Assembly (NCBI GenBank): GCA_919902665.1
Contig: CAKKRK010000154.1
Coordinates: forward strand, 1 to 64,000
DNA length: 64,000 nt
DNA from: Nitrospiraceae bacterium
Lineage (GTDB): Bacteria > Nitrospirota > Nitrospiria > Nitrospirales > Nitrospiraceae
Direction: 5' to 3'
Part shown: positions 61,811 to 64,000 of the stretch, one piece after another
How positions within the stretch are numbered: the stretch's first letter is position 1
Layout of the letters: the number at the start of each line of letters is the position of its first letter
Translations under genes and position numbers: made by a program
The notes under the pieces: generated by a model
The model's database searches: none
Seen by the model: the letters and a program-made list of their open reading frames with translations, nothing else
What the model was told of the DNA's origin: nothing

Positions 61811-62671
61811 ATGGAGTTCCGCGAGAAATTCATTGCCTTCCTTGATGTGCTAGGCTTCAAGGACTATGTAAGTTCGGCGGAGGTTGGCACTGGCAAGTCG
61901 CTGCCTGAGATTCTGGATATACTGAAGAAGTTGGGTTCGGCAGGTGAGCGCGATCACTTCGGGCAATACGGTCCCATCATCTGCCCTGCTGCGTCCTATC
62001 TACAGAAAGATCTCGACTTCCGGTTCACCCAAGTTTCGGACTGTGCTGTACTATCAATTGAAGTTTCTCCCGCCGGAGTGATTAACCTAATCGACCAGTG
62101 CCGCAGGGCTGTCTTTAGATTGCTGCAATCCGGCACAATGTGCCGCGGATACATTACCAGAGGGAAGATCTTTCACACCGACAGTCAGTTTGTTGGGAGC
62201 GGCTACCAAGAAGCGTATCAAAAGGAGTCCCAAGTCGCTGTTTTTAAAAGAGAGGCGGATGAACGTGGCACGCCGTTCGTGGAGGTGGCTAGAAGTGTGC
62301 TCGAGTACGTCGATAACTGCGAAGACACGTGTGTCCAACAGATGTTCAGACGAATGGTTCGCTGGGACGGAGACGCCGCGGCTGTCTTTCCTTTTACGAT
62401 GTTGTCCCATTCGGTCGTCCTCGGTGACTTCCTAGGACACAAGTTTGATGTGAAGAGCGAACGAGAGTCAAACCTCAACATGCGCTTGATAATTGAAAAG
62501 CTCATCGCGGGGGTGCGTGCTTCCGTAGACCAGGCCAACCCCGGTGCTCTGCGAAAGGCAGAGTACTACATCAAGGCTCTTGAGGCACAGATCGAGATCT
62601 GTGATGGAACTGACCGCGTACTTGATGAGATGGACTTTAAGGGGGCAGACCCCCCTAAATTTTATGCATAA
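61811..62671 (+). CDS. Hypothetical protein with FLDVLGF motif, possibly a nucleotidyl-cyclase-fold relative
   Basis: KFIAFLDVLGFKDYV...FTQVSDCAVLSIE...GTMCRGYITRGKIFHTDSQFVGSGYQEAYQKES. Confidence 0.6.
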   Translation: MEFREKFIAFLDVLGFKDYVSSAEVGTGKSLPEILDILKKLGSAGERDHFGQYGPIICPAASYLQKDLDFRFTQVSDCAVLSIEVSPAGVINLIDQCRRAVFRLLQSGTMCRGYITRGKIFHTDSQFVGSGYQEAYQKESQVAVFKREADERGTPFVEVARSVLEYVDNCEDTCVQQMFRRMVRWDGDAAAVFPFTMLSHSVVLGDFLGHKFDVKSERESNLNMRLIIEKLIAGVRASVDQANPGALRKAEYYIKALEAQIEICDGTDRVLDEMDFKGADPPKFYA

Positions 62672-62673
62672 GG

Positions 62674-62772
62674 AAAATAGGGGTCAGAGAAGAATTTGAA
62701 TGGGAAAGAACGCGGGATGTCCCAAACGGGCTGATCGGCCATCTGAAGTAGTGCTCAGCCCCCTATTTACTA
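62674..62772. mobile_element. Short deleted derivative of the same element (copy 3, MITE-like)
   Basis: AAATAGGGGTCAGAG ... GTGCTCAGCCCCCTATTT inverted ends; interior encodes MGKNAGCPKRADRPSEVVL. Confidence 0.6.
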
Positions 62773-62774
62773 AG

Positions 62775-62836
62775 AAGCCGGCGCGGTTTGAGCGGGAAAT
62801 GAACGCCGCTCGCGGCTGAGCGGCAGGGTGTTAGGT
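62775..62836 (+). other. Partial attC-like site (right half)
   Basis: GCGGTTTGAGCGGG...CCGCTCGCGGCTGAGCGGCAGGGTGTTAGGT; ends in GTTAGGT (GTTRRRY) at 62830-62836; no left core, flanked by copy 3. Confidence 0.4.
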
Positions 62837-62844
62837 TCACTTTG

Positions 62845-64000
62845 GTGAAGGTCCACGAGAAGCTGATTGCGAGCATCCGCGCTCACAGCCCCTACCTCTC
62901 CTGGGCGGCAGAGGGACGGACTCCGGACGAAGTCAAGGCTGAGACCTTGGCGATCCTACGACCACACTTTCAGAATCCATCGGTGCTAACGGATGTCCCC
63001 ATATCGATTCTCGCCCACGAGGCTGTAAGCATCAGCAACATTCAGGTCGATGCCTGGGCTTCATCAATGCTCGCAGGCGTTCTGGCCGAATACCGTGAAG
63101 CTCTAGCTCAGGACCAGCGCGAATCGGTTGCAGCGCTAGAAGCCTGGGACGAGCCGATTGCGCGAGCGATGTCAGAGTTCATGTCGCTCTATCTCATGGA
63201 GGTTGATAAGACGGGCCTTGAGCTCGATGAACTTCGCCTCGAGGTTCTGCGCAATGTCGGCGGCCTTCTTGAAGCTTGCGTGCAGCCACAGCTGAAGGCC
63301 CTCCTTCATCAGATTCGTATCCGACGGCGTCGGAAGACTGATGTTGAGGACATTCTGGCTCTGAAGTTCGGAGCAGCGGTTGAGGAGCTCCATCAGACGC
63401 TTCGGGCGCCGGGCATCGTTGAGCCTCCGCCGTGGGACATCAAGCTGCATCACTGGCGGAATGTGGCACAGCATCACTCGGCAACCATCCAGAACGGCCG
63501 CATCGTATGTAACTACCGAATCGGTAAGGTTACGCACCAGATCGAGCTCACTCGCGACGAACTCGTAGCTGTTGCGCGCAAGATGCAAGAGGTGCTGGGT
63601 ATCGTGCGCACCGCGAGGTCCATCTTCATCGCTGACAACGTGGTCGCACTCCGAGGTCGCCGTGTGGTTGAACCCAGACCAGAGATCTTGTTCTTCCAAT
63701 TTGCAGTGGGCATCGCGACCCAAGGTTTCAATATCGTTGACGTCGATGTTTCTGGTGATGTTGCGCATCTCCATGTCCAGGACGCGACGGACCAGGATGC
63801 ACGACTCCGCGGCGTGCATGCATCGCAGTTTCTTGTGGGAACCTGGGCGCACTTCCACAGGCCACTTGTTCGCGTCACGTACATTGACAAGAGCGGTCGT
63901 AAGTGTCTTGAGGCAGCCGCATCTGGAGCTGACTGTGAGGACGTGTCTGAAGAGCGAGTTACGTTTGAGACGCTAGCGGATCGAGTAATGTTTCGTGTCG
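62845..64000 (+). CDS. Large uncharacterised protein, truncated by window end
   Basis: Manual translation from GTG 62845 (or TTG 62842) stays open for 385 codons: VKVHEKLIASIRAHSPYLSWAAEGRTPDEVKAETLAILRPHFQNPSV...IKLHHWRNVAQHHSATIQNGRIVCNYRIGK...; absent from the ORF track because it has no stop in the window. Confidence 0.75.
   Translation, partial: MKVHEKLIASIRAHSPYLSWAAEGRTPDEVKAETLAILRPHFQNPSVLTDVPISILAHEAVSISNIQVDAWASSMLAGVLAEYREALAQDQRESVAALEAWDEPIARAMSEFMSLYLMEVDKTGLELDELRLEVLRNVGGLLEACVQPQLKALLHQIRIRRRRKTDVEDILALKFGAAVEELHQTLRAPGIVEPPPWDIKLHHWRNVAQHHSATIQNGRIVCNYRIGKVTHQIELTRDELVAVARKMQEVLGIVRTARSIFIADNVVALRGRRVVEPRPEILFFQFAVGIATQGFNIVDVDVSGDVAHLHVQDATDQDARLRGVHASQFLVGTWAHFHRPLVRVTYIDKSGRKCLEAAASGADCEDVSEERVTFETLADRVMFRV

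Noticed and set aside
63172-63890. Antisense ORFs at 63172-63858 and 63513-63890 in the track
   Set aside because: The plus strand carries one ORF open for 385 codons through this region; the minus ORFs look like codon-bias shadows.
1-64000. CRISPR arrays, rRNA and tRNA genes
   Set aside because: No regular direct-repeat/spacer arrays and no tRNA- or rRNA-like sequence were recognised by eye; a tRNAscan/Infernal run would be needed to exclude them.

Overview
The gene content resembles a Nitrospira-type chromosome; this is inferred from content only, as no search was run. Left to right: (i) a truncated secreted TPR-like gene, a cytochrome c'-like protein, an RND efflux pair, PAS histidine kinase and response regulators, acetate kinase/phosphoketolase, FtsH and an Mla-type lipid transport operon; (ii) a minus-strand operon of FAAL-NRPS (3076 aa), SyrD/PvdE-type exporter and Sfp-type PPTase, lying between two similar plus-strand redox blocks (cytochrome c, DsrE, OsmC); (iii) a stress/redox island with many CxxCH proteins, PPK2, Spy-like, YtxH, DksA-like, CbpA/CbpM, hemerythrin, Usp, BCAM0308-like, phosphoribosyltransferase and Hsp20; (iv) a probable group 3b [NiFe] hydrogenase operon with a maturation protease, HypA, HypF and HypC; (v) a 3' accessory region with BrnT/BrnA-like and DUF4160/DUF2442 pairs, attC-like sites, deleted transposase remnants and an ORF of at least 385 codons open at the window edge that is missing from the ORF track. 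Main hunt results: the self-contained lipopeptide operon with non-canonical C1 and TE active-site residues, candidate sigma-54 promoters with a shared TGTCGC-N5-GCGACA palindrome, a palindromic repeat apparently inserted in frame in the RND permease, and an integron-like cassette region.
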